Assembly: GCA_020746105.1 (NCBI GenBank)
Contig: CM036632.1
Location: forward strand, 3,410,001 to 3,474,000
Length of the DNA: 64,000 nucleotides
Direction: 5' to 3'
DNA from: Trogon surrucura
Taxonomy: Eukaryota; Chordata; Aves; Trogoniformes; Trogonidae
How positions within the stretch are numbered: position 1 is the stretch's first letter; the number at the start of each line of letters is the position of its first letter. Of the stretch, positions 1-14,488 are shown piece by piece. The position numbers and the translations under genes were made by a program. The notes beneath the pieces are model-generated. The model saw nothing but the letters and a program-made list of their open reading frames with translations, searched no databases and was not told where the DNA came from.

Positions 1-3000
1 ACAAGAATGACACCATGGGACTGGCGCAGGAGTAGGGTAATTGAAATCTGCTGATGCAGCTGCTGCTCAACATAATTCAGGGAACTGCAGCAATAAAACT
101 TCTCTGTTCTGTCACTCCTTACAATTAGTCCCAGAGCTCTCTGGTCATTTTAACCAGCAGCACTCTCCGTAATTGCTCCACTGCAGACACTAGACCTGGC
201 AGCAGATTTCCCGTTCTCTAGTGCTTCATCAGGATTAGAAGTACCCAGCAAGAAGCTTTATCAAATTATGAGCTATTACGACACCACAACTAGAAACACA
301 CCTACTAAGGACGCTGCTCAATACACAGGGGGGTGGGGGAAGCTTCACTGTTCTAATAAATCAAAAGTGAAACAAAAGATTCCAAGCACACTCAGCAGCA
401 GTATTTTAACTGGACTCTATAAACACCCATCCCGTCTCTGGCACTTCCTTGCTCCTGGGAAGAGCAGCCTGTCAGAGCTTTCCTAATCCACAAAAAGCAA
501 AAAAAGGCCACGTAAAGTCTTACTGAATCACTATCACACAAACCTTTTCACTAAAGTGTGCAAATATAAATAACGATGCGCTTGCAAGTCACCTCTAAAA
601 GACTTCAGCGGCCCAATTCTTTCAAACACGAAACAATTTCTGTTTAAATATGTTTTCAGTTCAGCACTATCAGTTGCTTATACTGAAGAGAACTAGTTCA
701 AGCAATTTGGAAATGCTTGGTAATACACTAATTGCTGTTCCAGAGGGGAAAAAAACCCAGCAACCACCAACGACGACAAAAACTAAAACAACAAACCAGG
801 ATTCAAAACCTCCAGTCTCACACACACCCCAAGTAACAATAACTTTCTTTTTTTGCATTTGAAGTACTTGCTCTTGGATTCTAAAAGGAATAACCTACAG
901 GGGATTTAGGGGATTCTAACTTTTGCATTTTGCATTATTGTTACCAAAACCATACAGGTATCAGTCAGGTTTAAAATAAACTAAAAAAACCAAACCAAAC
1001 CAAACCCACGAAGACAAAAAGCAACACGCCAGCGCCACACACATCTGCGCTTCCTCCTCCTCCTGCCAAACACACGCACGGAAGTTCCCCGAGCGCGTGA
1101 ACGAACAGAGACACCTGACCCGTCCTGCCTACGTATCAACTGAACAGTCTCTGAACTTTGTAATTTAGGATTTGCAGGCATACACCCTGCAGCAGGCTCT
1201 AGGCCAATTTGAGAAGTTCAAACCTCCTCTTAGAAACTGGTTCTCAATTAAGACTTGAAACATTCTGAAAGCCGACAATGGAGAAAGGGAACAGGTGGCA
1301 CACGTGCTTTTTGGAATGAAAGAATACCCAGAAAGGGGCATGGGTCAAGGAGTCAGAAAAAACCACTTTGCTTGCATGCACTCTGTATGCTCAATACTTA
1401 TTTTAGAGAAAAGATAATACTAAACCAGCACAAACTCTGCATTTTCCATGACGAAATGCAAGGTCTCTGTCTCTGTAACGAGCCTTAACTACTTTTTTTT
1501 TCCCCCCTGTACCTTCTTTGTAACTTATTTTATACATAAGCCATTTGAACAGGGCACCATCTTAAGATATCAAAGCCATAAATCATCTCGTTCTTTTTTC
1601 CTTGTTGTCCTCACTTCTCAACTCTCCACGTAGTTGTGCTGTGCACTTGGAGGATGAGTAATGATGGGAATAAAGAAGGCTTTGTTCTTTACATCTCTGA
1701 GTGGATGCGCTGCACTCTGCGATATTCCCAGGTATTCTTGCTATTCCAGTCACAGACTACGCAGAGATACAGATCCCCTAATCCTGCCATCCTGAATGGC
1801 CATTGTGTAAAGGATTTAGATAAACCTCAGGCTGCAGACCATCTTGAAATTATTTTTCACTGGCAAAGCAAAACTAAATTGCAAATACCAGCAGGTAAAA
1901 AAAAGTAGCGAACAAACCCTTCGGGCCAAAAGGCTCAATGAATGGATTCTGCGTGTTCTGTCTTCCCTCCACCCAGTTTCACCACTATCTGTTATTCCCA
2001 AATCCTTTTCGTTCCTTATGCAGTGTAATTCCTGTTCTGATTCTACTGAGAAATAGGTTTCAAGTAGCACAAACAAGAATGTTAATTGATGCAGTCAGGT
2101 ATTTTTAAAACAGAGATCAATGCTTGGCATATTTGCAAGAAAAACTACCAGGAAAAAAACCTCAATTCTGAGAACCAGCTGATACTCATTACTCACCACC
2201 AACCTACTTCAAGGTGGAAGAACTTTGTAGCTTCCTATTTATCACGCAGAAATCACACAACCTATATAACTAAACGATCCTAAAAAAAAAAAAAAAGGGA
2301 CAAGCGTTTTCTGTTTCCGCAGCAAAACAGCAAAACTCGCTTTTTTTATGTATAGAAGTTTCATATAATATTCAAAGCCGCCTCTTTTTCTCCTGGACAC
2401 TTCTTAGTGGCATGCAGCCACCAGATCCTCTGGCATTCCATTTGCCTAAGATCACACCTTCAGTAAAAAAGGGTGGAGGGGAGACGAAGTTAACCCTTGC
2501 CCTGATCGTTTGTCACTGGGTAAAGACGCCTTGAGGTAACTCCATCCGATAATCCCGGTGGGAAAACAACGTAAAAACAAGACAGAACCTGACCCACCGT
2601 CTCCGCAAGTAATTCAATTACAAAGGAATTCTCAACCGTAGCACTGAAGCCTCTACTGGTTCGCTTTCCTTCATCGAGGCTCCAGAGACAGTGTGGGAAT
2701 CTTCATCAAAACCACTGCACAGAGCTGGGGCATGAAAGAACCAGCCTGCTCCAAAATTGCAAGACTTTGGGTTTAATTCCGAACGTAGAGAAACTAAAAA
2801 CTCACCCGGAAACAGAACTTAACGAGTGCTGACAGAGCTCTAAACGCAACACGGGATTTACTGCCTGCAAGTTGAAATACACAGAGCTGGTTACGGGCAC
2901 GACACTTCTGCTCGTGGAGGACTAAGCTCTACTTTTTACTTCAAGGTGGCCGAGTCACTTTTTGCTGTTCTCCCACCGCACACGGCTGCAGCGTTTCAAC

Positions 3001-4897
3001 ACAAAATAGGGGCAGAGACTACTGGAGCACTACCTACCCAATCCGGTATCACAGCCACGGTTCTCCCTTTCAGATACCTTTCACGGTTTTCTTCATCGAT
3101 ACACCCTCACGTCGCAGAACATTAATTATCAGAACTAACACCAGCGCAGGCACGAGTTTTAATTGGGGAAAACGAGGGCTGAGATTCCCAAGGCTGCGTG
3201 AAATACAACTGAAACGAATGGGAACGCTGCATTTAAGCCCCACTTCGGATAACAGCCTGTTCTTGGGTCACGTTTCCATAAAATCTAGTAAAAGGCATCC
3301 TAGGCCATCAACAGGGCTCCAAATACAAAAATAGAAATAAAAATCATTGCCTGGGCAGTCTTCATCTTTCTGCCAGCCCCTCAGTCTGTAATCTAATACT
3401 AATTTCCCCTTTCCCAAGGGATTTTTTTAAAAACATACACGTGTAAACAAAACGCAAAGATATTCACCAGAGTAAGTTTTTATACAAGGTGATGAAATAT
3501 ATCAAGATCCTAACAATACCTTTTTTTACTTAAAAAGGCCAATAGTTAACTATTTTCACAGCGTACAGCAACTGGTATTTCTATACCACCAGTGTTTTGT
3601 TTTTTTTTTTAATCTAGGCAGAGCGGTATTTCCCCATTTAACTGCACATTTGGTTTCAATAATCCTGCAGCTGCTACCTATTGGTATGCCTGCCTTTTGT
3701 TTTTACCTCCTTTCCCAACAGACTCGGGACTAATTGAAAAATAAATCAAAAAGTAAGAAGTGTAACGTACAACTCATGACTGATAAGCAGCAGCAAAGTT
3801 GCAAATTCACATGAGTGCTGAGTAGGGGCAGAAAACAACTTTGTCCTGGAATGGCTACGGGGGACTTGACTTTCCATAGATGATTAACTCAACTGCAAGG
3901 ACCAGAAAGAATCACCTTTGGTGAAAAATGCACAGAAGGAAAATCAAATTGAAGAACACAAGATAAAGGTAAAGCTATTTTCAGTCGGTCTCAGTTTGAA
4001 AGAGCTTCCACAACAGCTGCTTACAGACAGCTCCAGCTAGCTTAAAGGCTCTGGGGCAGCACATACTATGTCTTTTTGTGGGTTTTTGTGAGTTTTGTTG
4101 GGTTATTTCACTTACCAGGAAAGCAGATCTATCCCCGTGGGAAAGGCAGAGAGCTGGATCTGTTTGTTTTTAAAGACTCATCTTAAAACTAGAAGCCCAC
4201 GTTACGGATGTGGAGCTCAGCTAACAAAACTCTTTGACTATCAATTAAGGAAAAAGCACAGAGAAAGGCACACGGCAACCGGTCACCCCAGTGAGAAAGG
4301 GCAAGAAGAGCAGCTCGGCCATGGAAGGTACAAAGTGCACCAACACATTCACTTTCCTGTATCCTCCCAGGTGTTAATGGGTTTCCACATAAGAGATGAT
4401 AGCAAAGATGTTTCTCCCTGCTAGAGAGCACTGAATCAAGATCTTTAAAATATTTATACAGACCTACATAACCCAGCGTCTTAAACCACAAGGCTATACG
4501 CTATTGCTTTACTCTCACTCCCATTATCACCCCAAGAGCCTGTGACATATTTTCCAGTTACAACTTGCACCTGTAATTAAAGCACACGTTCAGCTTTAAG
4601 ACTAAAGACTTGCAGCTCAGTCTCAGAAGAGCAGGCAGCGCTGTAATTATTTCCAATACCAGCTTTGCCTAAACAAGGACGACTTAAGAATGGGACTTAA
4701 AAGGCCAACAGTTTCTTCAGTTGGGTATTTTTGAGAGTAGGGTCTTGCACAACCTTTACTGCTCTAATTGGCCACACCTTGAGGGGAAACATCATTTGCA
4801 TTTCCTTTCTATTTGCAGGTTGAACACAACCCTTTTTGGGGTTCGAAACAGCGAGTACTGGCAGAAAGGCGACGCTACCGCGGCAAACGGCACTCAC
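1..4897 (-). other. USP22: USP22 intron 5 (partial)
   Basis: This stretch lies downstream of the exon 5 donor gtgagt at 4897. No further USP22 exon was recognised, and the short open frames here match no family I know. Visible simple sequence is an AAACC tract at 983-1007, a homopolymer A run at about 2281-2297 and several shorter A or T runs. The 3' acceptor of this intron is outside the window. Confidence 0.85.
983..1007. repeat. (CCAAA)n tract
   Basis: Three to four CCAAA units in an A/C-only run. It is one of several similar tracts scattered through the introns. Confidence 0.8.
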
Positions 4898-5067
4898 CTC
4901 CTGAAAAAGCGTAGACATTTCACAGACCAGACATGAGCTGGGGCTTTGCATTTCACATTTGTGCCTGTCGGAGAGGAAGAAATCTCGCAGCAGTGGAGTG
5001 TGGGTAAGTGCCTGGACAATACAGTTCATAAAACATGTGTTCCCAAGATTGATTAGCCCTCGTAGAC
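4898..5067 (-). CDS. USP22: USP22 exon 5: catalytic Cys box of the USP domain
   Basis: This 170-base exon completes a Gly codon and encodes 56 residues starting [27 protein letters not shown] is the Cys box of C19 ubiquitin-specific proteases. The nucleophile is the eleventh residue of the exon, encoded by TGT at 5035-5033 (minus strand), corresponding to Cys185 in human USP22. The exon continues through [14 protein letters not shown] and [14 protein letters not shown]. It ends in phase 0 with donor GAG|gtgagt; the acceptor is ccttctgtctttctag. In the human protein the next residues are FYSGHR, and no such exon is visible in the 4.9 kb of intron to the left. The His box and the rest of the USP domain are therefore outside the window. 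Confidence 0.97.
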
Positions 5068-8000
5068 CTAGAAAGACAGAAGGGGGAGGGGATGCATAAG
5101 CATTATCAAGTTAACAAAATGATATTTGCATTTTCATATAGTCTTCGTAACACTGCCGCAGATTTACCGTACACGCACAGCTCCAAGTACACGGTTTTAT
5201 ATTATTTGAGGTAGGCTATTGGGTTTGATGTATGGAAGTCACAAGCTGCCAGAAGCTTTCTGAACTACATGAGGACTTGTTTTTTAAATTCTCAGAAAAA
5301 AAGGAAACCTCAAAGTACAGCAACGCCAATAGCGTTGTTTGCAATGGCTGTTTTGCTGCACGGCACCGAAACACGTCCCCTCCTCAGGCTGAGACCAAAG
5401 TGCAATGACAATGCAATGACAACAATTGGGAAGTCACTACAGTAAGACATCAAGGTAATTAAATAAAACAATAAGTGAGTTTTCAGATGGTTTAAAAGGC
5501 TTTCCCTCATGCAGGTCACGAGCCAGAATAAGGTTTTCGTACTGTTACAATGCAACAATCATCTTTCTAAGTCAGGCAGCACAGGAAACAGCTCGACAAA
5601 ACAGTCAGGCTGTGACATCCAATGCAGGTTTAGCACATCCTTGTTTTGGTACAAAACCCGAGATCTGAACAAAGCAACCCTGAAAGAGAAACTCTGAACA
5701 ATACTCGTTCCACAGTTGTTTGAGCTCAGCTGAACATCAACCTATGGTACGCAGCAAAAGATTCACCGTGGCAGAAGAGGATTCATCACACCTTAAGTGA
5801 AATGTTCGGTAATGCCCAGAGATGATTTCTTGCACTTGGAAACCAAGATGCTTAAAGGAAAGCTCTTTTGTTGCACAACACAAGAGAGGTTAGGAGTGGG
5901 GAAAGCTTTTCAGTCATTTGCAAAGTCTAAGCCAGACAAAAACACGCTCAAATCCTTGAGTATTCTTCCCAAGTACGTTAACATAACACTCCCACACAGG
6001 AGTGCTAAACGAGAAGCGCATTGGTGGACAAGAACGCTTATTTTTAATCAAAAACTGACTTTGAAACAAGATAAAATGCACCGATAGATACAATTCTGGA
6101 AGTTAAATTAACATAGTTCTCTTCTGCAATATAAATGGGATTATTACACAAACAAAAAAAAACAGGATTACTTGACAGAGAACGAAGAATTTCCTTGCCA
6201 TTCCAGGGAGGGGGGAAGTATCAGCTGGCAATGCTGTGGTAATTAAAAATGGTGCAGTTCCCTTGCAGTACAGCAGATAGTGCTCAAAGGGCTCTCTAGC
6301 ATCTTTCAGCAGAAGGAGGTGTGGTCCAGTTGCTATGTTACCGGAGAGAAACGGCACTACATCAGCTGGGAACGTACACTGAGCTGTAGGCGATGGACAC
6401 AGACCTCTCTTGAAATTCATTTATTTTTTTTTTCCCCCCCCTGTATCTAATGCAACACCATCCTCCTTCCAAGAGCTTCTTGTTGCTTCCATTTACTCAA
6501 ATCGTGGGACAAAGTTTCTCATTATATCATAGTAACTTGCATGGGGCAGAGAGCCTACTGCAATTATTTGCTTTATTTTCATGCTGGGAGGCAACGAGTA
6601 TATGCACGGTATTAGCAAAGTGTTAATTTGTCACAGCAGCTTGAAATAACGGTGCGATGCTTCAACTTTGTACACAATCCTACTTCAGTCCCCGGTCTAT
6701 ACGTCTCTGCAAATGATGTCACAAGAGGAAGTGTTCATGCCGTGCAGGTGGAGAAATGTTCTGCTGGTACCTCTTGCCTGTCTTTCCCCTGGAGTTTTAA
6801 TTTACATGAGATTTACAGGCTTCGGTTGGACATACCTGAGATGCACTGGAGGATTCTGAGAAGCAGAAGAGTCTCTCCCTACTTCTCCCTAAAAAATTCA
6901 GTCCCTCTGGTCAGCACCAGAATTTCAACATCAGGCTGCACAGTGCAGAAGACTGGCAGAAAACCAGTTGCACATCTAGAAATTCACCCTATCACTTTTT
7001 TTTTTTCGGTATCTACTTGAACGATCACAAGTAAAAGCAAACACATAAAGGCAGCTTTTTGGAATCATTTATTAAGCATCATTTATTACATGCCTGTGGC
7101 TGGACCTTCTTTCCCTGTGACCACAAGAATCAAATCTTCCTCAAAGCTGCGATCCGAAGACTAGTTACACGCGGCAAACTCGGAAGGCTCTCTTGGTTTC
7201 CTCTGCTCGCTCGGTGTGTTGGTGCCAGTTTTTCATGGGTCTAAAGGGAGTGCTTCTTACACTGTGACTTCACTTGGGTGAACCGAGATAAAGTGACCTG
7301 CAAAACAGACAAGGCTGAAACGTGAATACTCCAAACCCCAACAAAAATGAGAAAAGGGTGAATTCAGCAAAACATGAGAACTTGGCTGAAAAATAAAGGA
7401 GTCTTATCCTTGAGGGAGCAACGATTGCAGCTGCTACACTGTCTTTTAAACTGATGTTTGAAATGAAACAGGTGTGATGCATTCAGCTACAGCTAAGATA
7501 CTGCAAAACTACCTGCAGCATCTTGGAAAACATCACAATTTGATGCATGTGAACTAAAGAGCTGATAAAACTCAGACCACCACATCCTCTTGTGCTTAAC
7601 TTTTATGGGGGCGGGGAGGGGGAAAGAGTTTTCTTGGAAAGAAAAATAGCTACAAATTCAAGCCTATACAGCATTCTGGTCAATACAATCCCAGGAACGT
7701 AAAAGACTTGTGTCTGCCAAACGTATTCGCTCTCCGTTAACAAAGCCTGGCAAGATTCAGCTGGAATCACAGCACTGCAACACACGGGTCATAGATTCAC
7801 AGAAAAGTAATGTTCCTAAACCTTAAATGCAGCAGCCTGCTTTTGTTAGCATCAACAGTTGTCTCCACCAGCATCTAATCAGTGGACAGTATTTGTAAAG
7901 AGGCGTGTGCTCACTGCCTCAGGACTGCCAGCAGCACCCAGCCTCTGGTAAGGACTCTGTGGTACTTTGCAGTCTTCTGCTGGGCTTCACACTGTTTTGT

Positions 8001-10289
8001 TTTTTAGTTTTTTTTTTTAAATGAACTGCTTCTGAAACGAGCAAGAGCAACCAGTGAGATACTTAATACATTCTATACCCAGATGCATGCTCTTGGGGTA
8101 AACGTAGTTAGGGGAAAAGCACTGGTTTACTTCTGAACCTTGCTGATGTAAATGTAAATACTGGAATACATTGATGTTGCTGTCAAGACAAAGTCGTCAT
8201 GTACAGTATAATCAGAAAAGGAAAATACCCTTTAATCACCACGCATGGTGTACGGTCACTATTCCCATTCTGTCACACGCTGGACAGGCAGAGAGTAAGC
8301 AAAGAATTAAGAAATATACTTCTGCGTTGCCCTGAACACAGGTAAACCCATTTGGGAAATTCTTTTTAGGTTTGGTCTCAAAACCAGGTTCTAAGCAGCC
8401 GGCTTACCTTTGTCAGCGTCAGTTCTTCAATCTTCTTCCAGTAACGGGCTTTGTTTTCTTTCAAATGCTCATCGTAACAGACTCGCGCTACCGGGCCACA
8501 ATGCTTGTCGTGACGCGGGGAGATCTAGAACACTGGCTCTGCAAGTCCACTCACGCAGGCGAGATGAAAAAACCAAAACAAGATCAGGAAATTCCACTTC
8601 TCTGTGAAATGCAACTGTTCAGCCATTAAAGGTGGGGAAGTAGGGAAACGAGAGGACCACCCACGAGCACAAAATACTCAGGTGTCTATTGTGCTCTCCT
8701 GGTACAGGTTCTGTTTGCCACTAAATCCAGGCTTTGCGCTGGGATCGGAAAGACGGCAGACAAACCGGTCTGGACAAGTATTGCCACGCGGAAACCTGTG
8801 ATTTATTTGACTGAAGGCCCTGGAAGGAAGAGCGTAGGTCACTACGTAACGCAACTTTGTGAGACAACAGGGAAATCATTCAGAAGCACTAAAGCACAGT
8901 CACCTTGAGATCCTTGTTACATTAAACACAGGGTGGCAACACCTTAGAGCAGGTTTATGTCCGTGACCCCCAGCCCTCCCAGTTCCCCATCTGGTGCTGA
9001 TGGTTCCCTGAAGCTCCACCAGACAATACCAGAAATTGGTGCAAGCTGAGGAAGCTCATTGAAATAGTTAAAGAGAGCTCAACGTAACTCTTGGAAATAA
9101 ACAGGGTAGCCTGGCAATGGAGACCTCTGGAACAATGTTGGGGTTTCATCCTACGTTCATACAACAGGAACTGCAACAGCATTTCAGAGCATCTTTCTGA
9201 AAACGTATTTCAAGGGAGAACTGCCCTGCTTCTTAGCACCTAAAAGTAAACTCAAATTCGCTCAGCTCTCACGTTTCGGGTGCAGCCCATACCACAGAGC
9301 ACCCGAATTATCTGTTACAAACATTGGCCCCAGCCAGGCCAACACGCTTCTGTTCCACTTGTGTGCCCGAGGCAGCCCAGTTTTGCTAATGGGGTTAGTG
9401 ACAGCAATTATTCTCAAAAGATAATCCCTTTAAGAAAAACAGTATTAAGAAAAAACCTTCTTTCAAAAAGCAGCAATACGCAGATATGTAAAACTACAAG
9501 TCTACACAGGCGAACGCATGCCATTCTGTGACACCAGTGATTACATGAGTTATTAAAATTAAAAAAAAAAAAAGACCATGCAGTTTTGGTGAATTTACTC
9601 CACATCACCTCACCTGAAGCATCCTTTCTTAGTGGCTGTGCAAAAGCCACAGGTACCTGCAGGAGAGGAGCAGGAATATCGAGTTTTTACCTACCCCTAC
9701 ACAGACAGAAAGGCAATTATATCAGAAAAGGCTTTCTAGAAGGTTGAGGGGGGGAGTATTTTAGGAAAAAGAAAAATTTGCATTCTAAATTAAAACTCAT
9801 CTTGAACCTTCCAATTTTTGGCTAGATCGCTGCATTTTTTCCATCACTGTTGAAATAACAGATCGGTCAACAGAAAAGAAGTTTGCTTATGGGTACAAAA
9901 GGGAACTGTCCTTGAGCTTGTTTCCAGCTGAAAGTCCTGGGGTCCAGCTACAAAAGATGGAACGTCGGTGGAAAGAAGTACACGCCACGAACGGCGTAAG
10001 TATAGCAAAATCATTAACTGTTGAAAGAATATAGAAACGGAATATATTCCTCCAGGTACGTCCCACCAGCACCAGAAGACAAAGACTATTTACACGGATG
10101 AATCACCCAAACTCAGGAAGTTCTCGGTTTCAGTATGTCACTGCTCTACAGAGTAAATGGAATTAATCCTCGTTACTGATCTGTTCACCTATTAACGCAA
10201 CTTCACCCAGAGGCAAAGATGGGCTGGTTGGCCCATTAAAGAAATTAACTGGACACAATTAGCTCTACAGCTGAGTAACTGATAACTTA

Positions 10290-10330
10290 AAAAACCACCA
10301 TACCAAACCAAACCAAACAACCCAACAAAC
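10290..10330. repeat. (CCAAA)n tract
   Basis: An A/C-rich run with three consecutive CCAAA units flanked by looser accacc and cccaac sequence. Confidence 0.8.
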
Positions 10331-13300
10331 TAAGCAAAAAAAAAAAACACAAAAAGGGAAATATATCCCATGCTCTGCATGCAAGTTCTGACCTTAGCTA
10401 GATGCTCTGCCATTTACTTATTTTTAAGGTACTCATTACTGGCCCAGGGTGGTTTTGTTTTTAGAAAAAAAGAGTCAATTCCCCACCTTCCAGATTACCA
10501 AGCGGTTGAAAAAAACCAAAGCGACATGTCGGTTCGTATTTCCCAGTTTTACTGTAAGAAAAATCTCACGTTAACTGCTAGGACTTAAATGCACGGTCAA
10601 GCACTTGATTCAAGTTCACATGATGACTCCGTCTTTCTTTTTTTCCCCCCGTAATTTCTGGCAAATTGTGTGTAAATCCACACAGTTTGTGCTCAAGTCT
10701 GGAGCGACCTCAACATTCACAGGAGACTTTCCAGATTTGCCTTTTTTCACGTTGCGTTACGATTGCCAGTCAAAAGACCTCGTTTTTAGTCTTCTCCCTT
10801 AAAATTTCAAAAAGGGCCCACGAAAAGTTCCCAACAGGCGAACACCCACCTATATTAGATGGTCAGGATGGATGCACGGCGGTGTTCAGAGCAGCTGTGC
10901 AGCAGCAGAGATGAGTGTGTCTTCTAGTACGTCTACGGGGGCGATCTAATTCATCCACACAACGTACAAACAGCGGCACCCGTTCTGTCCAGGCAAGGTT
11001 CAGCAGCCCAGCCCGAGTCAATGCGGTTACATTCTTCATGCAACCAGCTTTAGTGCCTCTGCGCTGTGCTCCCCAGTACTTCTTGGAAGTACTCCTTACC
11101 TTGGGCACGGCGCCGCGGGAACACGTGGGTGCTGTCTGCAGAGCCACGCCGACACCGCGCGCATTCACGCTGCTCCCAGCCTGAGCTGAATTTGCACGGA
11201 CTCAGTGCGGATCAAGACACCGGTGATGTTTTTCCAGTGTTTCCCTTGTGCCCACCCCTCTCGGTTAACGGGGAGCTGATTGCATTCACTGTTTTTATTC
11301 AAAAGCTTCAGTGACATCACGTAACATACACTTAGGAAAGGGACAACTACATCAAGACAGCGCAAACATAACTGGAAGACAGAACAAATCACTCAAAGAG
11401 CAACTTGTTAAATGAGAGAAACTATCTGAAATCAATTGAACTCAATAAAACCCATTGTGTAAGTAGGAGACGAGAAAAATTAAGCGGACAAACACAAAAT
11501 AAGGAGCAATGGCTACATCAACTCAACTCAAATGACTTAATGCTGTGCTGCACTTCTGAGACAAGCAGCATCTGGAAACGTAACAGGAATATGAGAAGGC
11601 CTGGGAGGGAACTACCCTGTCCTGGTGACAGGGAAACCTCACCTGGATGATGTCTGGAATTGAGCAAACTGGGGAGGAGTGAAGAACATGAGGGAAAATT
11701 TGTGTGAAATTAATATCTGAGACTGAAGCAACAACTGAAGAACCCACTGGTTTAGTTAATTAATTAAAACAGATAGCGCTGATGGAGGAACAGCCAGGCT
11801 GACAATTTTCAAGTATGTTACAGGTCACTGCGAAGAGGACTGTAATTAACTCTTGTGGCCTGCCGAAGCTCCAGTAAAAAAAAAGACTGAGCTCACAAGA
11901 ACCGAAATTTAATTAGATATGAAAAATAATTGTCTCACAGTTAGAAAACATTGCAACAAGGGAGCTGGGGACTCACAGTTGTTGGAGCGGGTCCAAAAGC
12001 AGCTCTGCCAGCCATCAGGAATGGCCCAGCATGTTGGTCCTGACTCAGAAGAGGTGCGTAACATCCCCTTCCCTTTTCCATCCCATGACTGCTCACACAT
12101 CCAGATTAATGTAACAGCACGAAACAAAACACGAGAACGAGCTTTGACAGGGAGGAAGAAGGTGAAGGCGTTTCCACATGACAGCTAAGTCCACCTGACA
12201 GCTCACAGATGCAAACGGGATGTTCCCCTTGCACTGCGGTGGCATCTGCCCGGCTCCACAGTGAAACGGTTCACCTTGCCCGTGTGATGCAAAAAGTCAT
12301 CTCACCTCGAGGGGATGAACTCACCCCTTGCAAACAGCCACGAGTCTTTGACCTGTCTGAGCAGGTTCCCACAGCTCACTGCGAGCCAGGAGGAAAGCCC
12401 AGCGCCGGAATGAGGAAGAGATGCAGGAACTGTTGGTCTCTCAGAGGCAGCCAAGCCCTCGCATCCCCTCTGCTGTAACCGATTTCCAGCACAGGTAGTT
12501 GTCTGAAAGCCACAGGCCGGGTAGTGCAACAGCCCCAGCCCTAGTGCCTGCACCTCTATCGCTACACCACGTGGCTCTGGAAACAAAATTAACTGCCCTG
12601 CAGTCACTTGGGAAGGGCTGGAGAACAGGTAACAGCTGCTGCTAGAACCAGGGCTGCTAACTATCCTCAGTGTCATTAGGTACAGATTACATACACAGCA
12701 TACATATATAATTGATTACATAGGTAACTCTGCGTATGAGTTTTTGCATTTGTGGCTCAATGCATCATTCGTCCACTTCAGTAATGCAAAAAAGAGTCAC
12801 AGGGTAAGGCAAAGAGATCGCCTTAATCCAGTATTTCAATTCATCTCCTTTGTGTTGTACCTGCTACTGTGTGTGAAGAAAAAAATATGTTTACAGCTAT
12901 CAGCAGTCCTGTAAATCAATTCTGGAGGAGCTCTGCAGTGTCCCTGTATCCTACTGCACCTTCAATTAAAAGCAATCACATCAGATTTAAGCACTGGACT
13001 AAAGGCTCAGCACAGGAGATATCTTGGTAGCTTATTATTTAAATACAGAGTGTATTGTAACGACGACAAAGTAATCAGCAACAAATGGAGATGTGATTCC
13101 AGAAAGGTTATCCTTAACTTTGCCAGATTCGGGTGAAAAATGCGCACCTCTAAGCCAAGACTACCAAAGAAGGCTTTCCTATAAATTCTTCCTCAGGACA
13201 ACAGATCAGCCTTTCCGCCAACGCTACTCACAACGTCTATTGTTGGAACCTAAGGGCAAGTGATGTCCTCGGAGCAAACAGATCCAACAAGTCACCGAGA

Positions 13301-14314
13301 GGATGATCCAACACAAAGGTGTAGCTTTTTGTATTATTATTGCACAGAGGAAGCAAAACCCCCAACCCAGACAACGGCTCCTGAGCCAGACACAGACACT
13401 CTATACTAACATGTACATCTTTGAACCAACTCACAAACTAACGATGCCAAAACGTGAACCACTTCAGAGCCCAACAGAGTTTCCACTCCTCTTTAAGGTG
13501 CTCTCCCTACGACCTCATTTACCTGTAGGTGCCTCGTGTGTGTGCAAGCACCGTGTGCCCCTGATTCTCCAGAAGAGCGATGACCAAGTCCATTTATTTT
13601 TATTTCCGTTTCTCGAAGCTTAAAGCACTTCAAACAAGGCAAGCGATGTCTTTTAACGGTGTGGGCATGGTAAGCCAGGCTGTGAGGTTACAGCCTGTCA
13701 TTAACTTTGCAGGAACTGTGCACTTGGGTTCAGACCGAGCGCACAGACGAGGTAGGAGCACTTGATATCCTTTAAGTTCTCATCCTCCTGATTTGATGGG
13801 AACTGGTTCCTGTATGCACACCCTCAGCCTGGTAAAATGAGTCAGCATTCCTGAAATATCTGGTAACATAAATAAACAAACCTCTTCAGGTTAATTTTTC
13901 ATATAGCCAGTGTAAATAGAGAAGCTGTTTCAAGAAAGACCAAGGGACTGCAAATATTTGTTCCCTGGGAATTTAAATTAAGAAACACGCTTCCAAAGCA
14001 AAACAAAGTGAGTGGTTTTGACCAAACGACTGGGAAGTGCATTGAATCTTCCACTAAAATCACAGCTGCAGAAGACTGTGAGAAGTCCTCTGGTCTATCC
14101 CTCTACCTCAAAGTAAAATTAACAGTACCTATATTATCCCTGACAAACGTTTCCCTGAATCGTTCTTCAGCGATGAGATCCTGTAACAGCCCCTGGCACA
14201 CGTGTATTCTGAAGCGTCGCAGTGTCACCTCAGTAAATAAATTAATGCAGAGTTTAAGAACTGCCATAACATTAATAAGGAAGATACACATAAGCTATGG
14301 AATTCTACAGATAA

Positions 14315-14488
14315 GCTCCTCTACTAATAGTATGGGAGCTTCTGCTCCTCTACTAGTAGTATGGGAGCTTCTGCTCCTCTACTAGTAGTATGGGAGCTTC
14401 TGCTCCTCTACTAGTAGTATGGGAGCTTCTGCTCCTCTACTAGTAGTATGGGAGCTTCTGCTCCTCTACTAGTAGTATGGGAGCTTCT
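14315..14488. repeat. 29-bp minisatellite, six copies
   Basis: Six head-to-tail copies of a 29-base unit (gctcctctactagtag then tatgggagcttct) fill 174 bases exactly. Only the first copy differs, with A for G in ctaatag. Each unit contains the perfect 10-base palindrome ctactagtag. It also has outer arms GCTCC and GGAGC, so every repeat can fold as a hairpin. Adjacent copies can also pair across the junction (ggagc-ttct-gctcc). The near-perfect identity points to recent expansion. A nearby agaagctccca at 14539-14549 is the reverse complement of the unit's end. Confidence 0.95.

Noticed and set aside
11975-12030. Possible second CR1 fragment (gttggagcgggtccaaaag)
   Set aside because: About 19 bases resemble a CR1 3' region from memory, but the sequence on both sides does not follow. 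This is too short to call without a repeat search.
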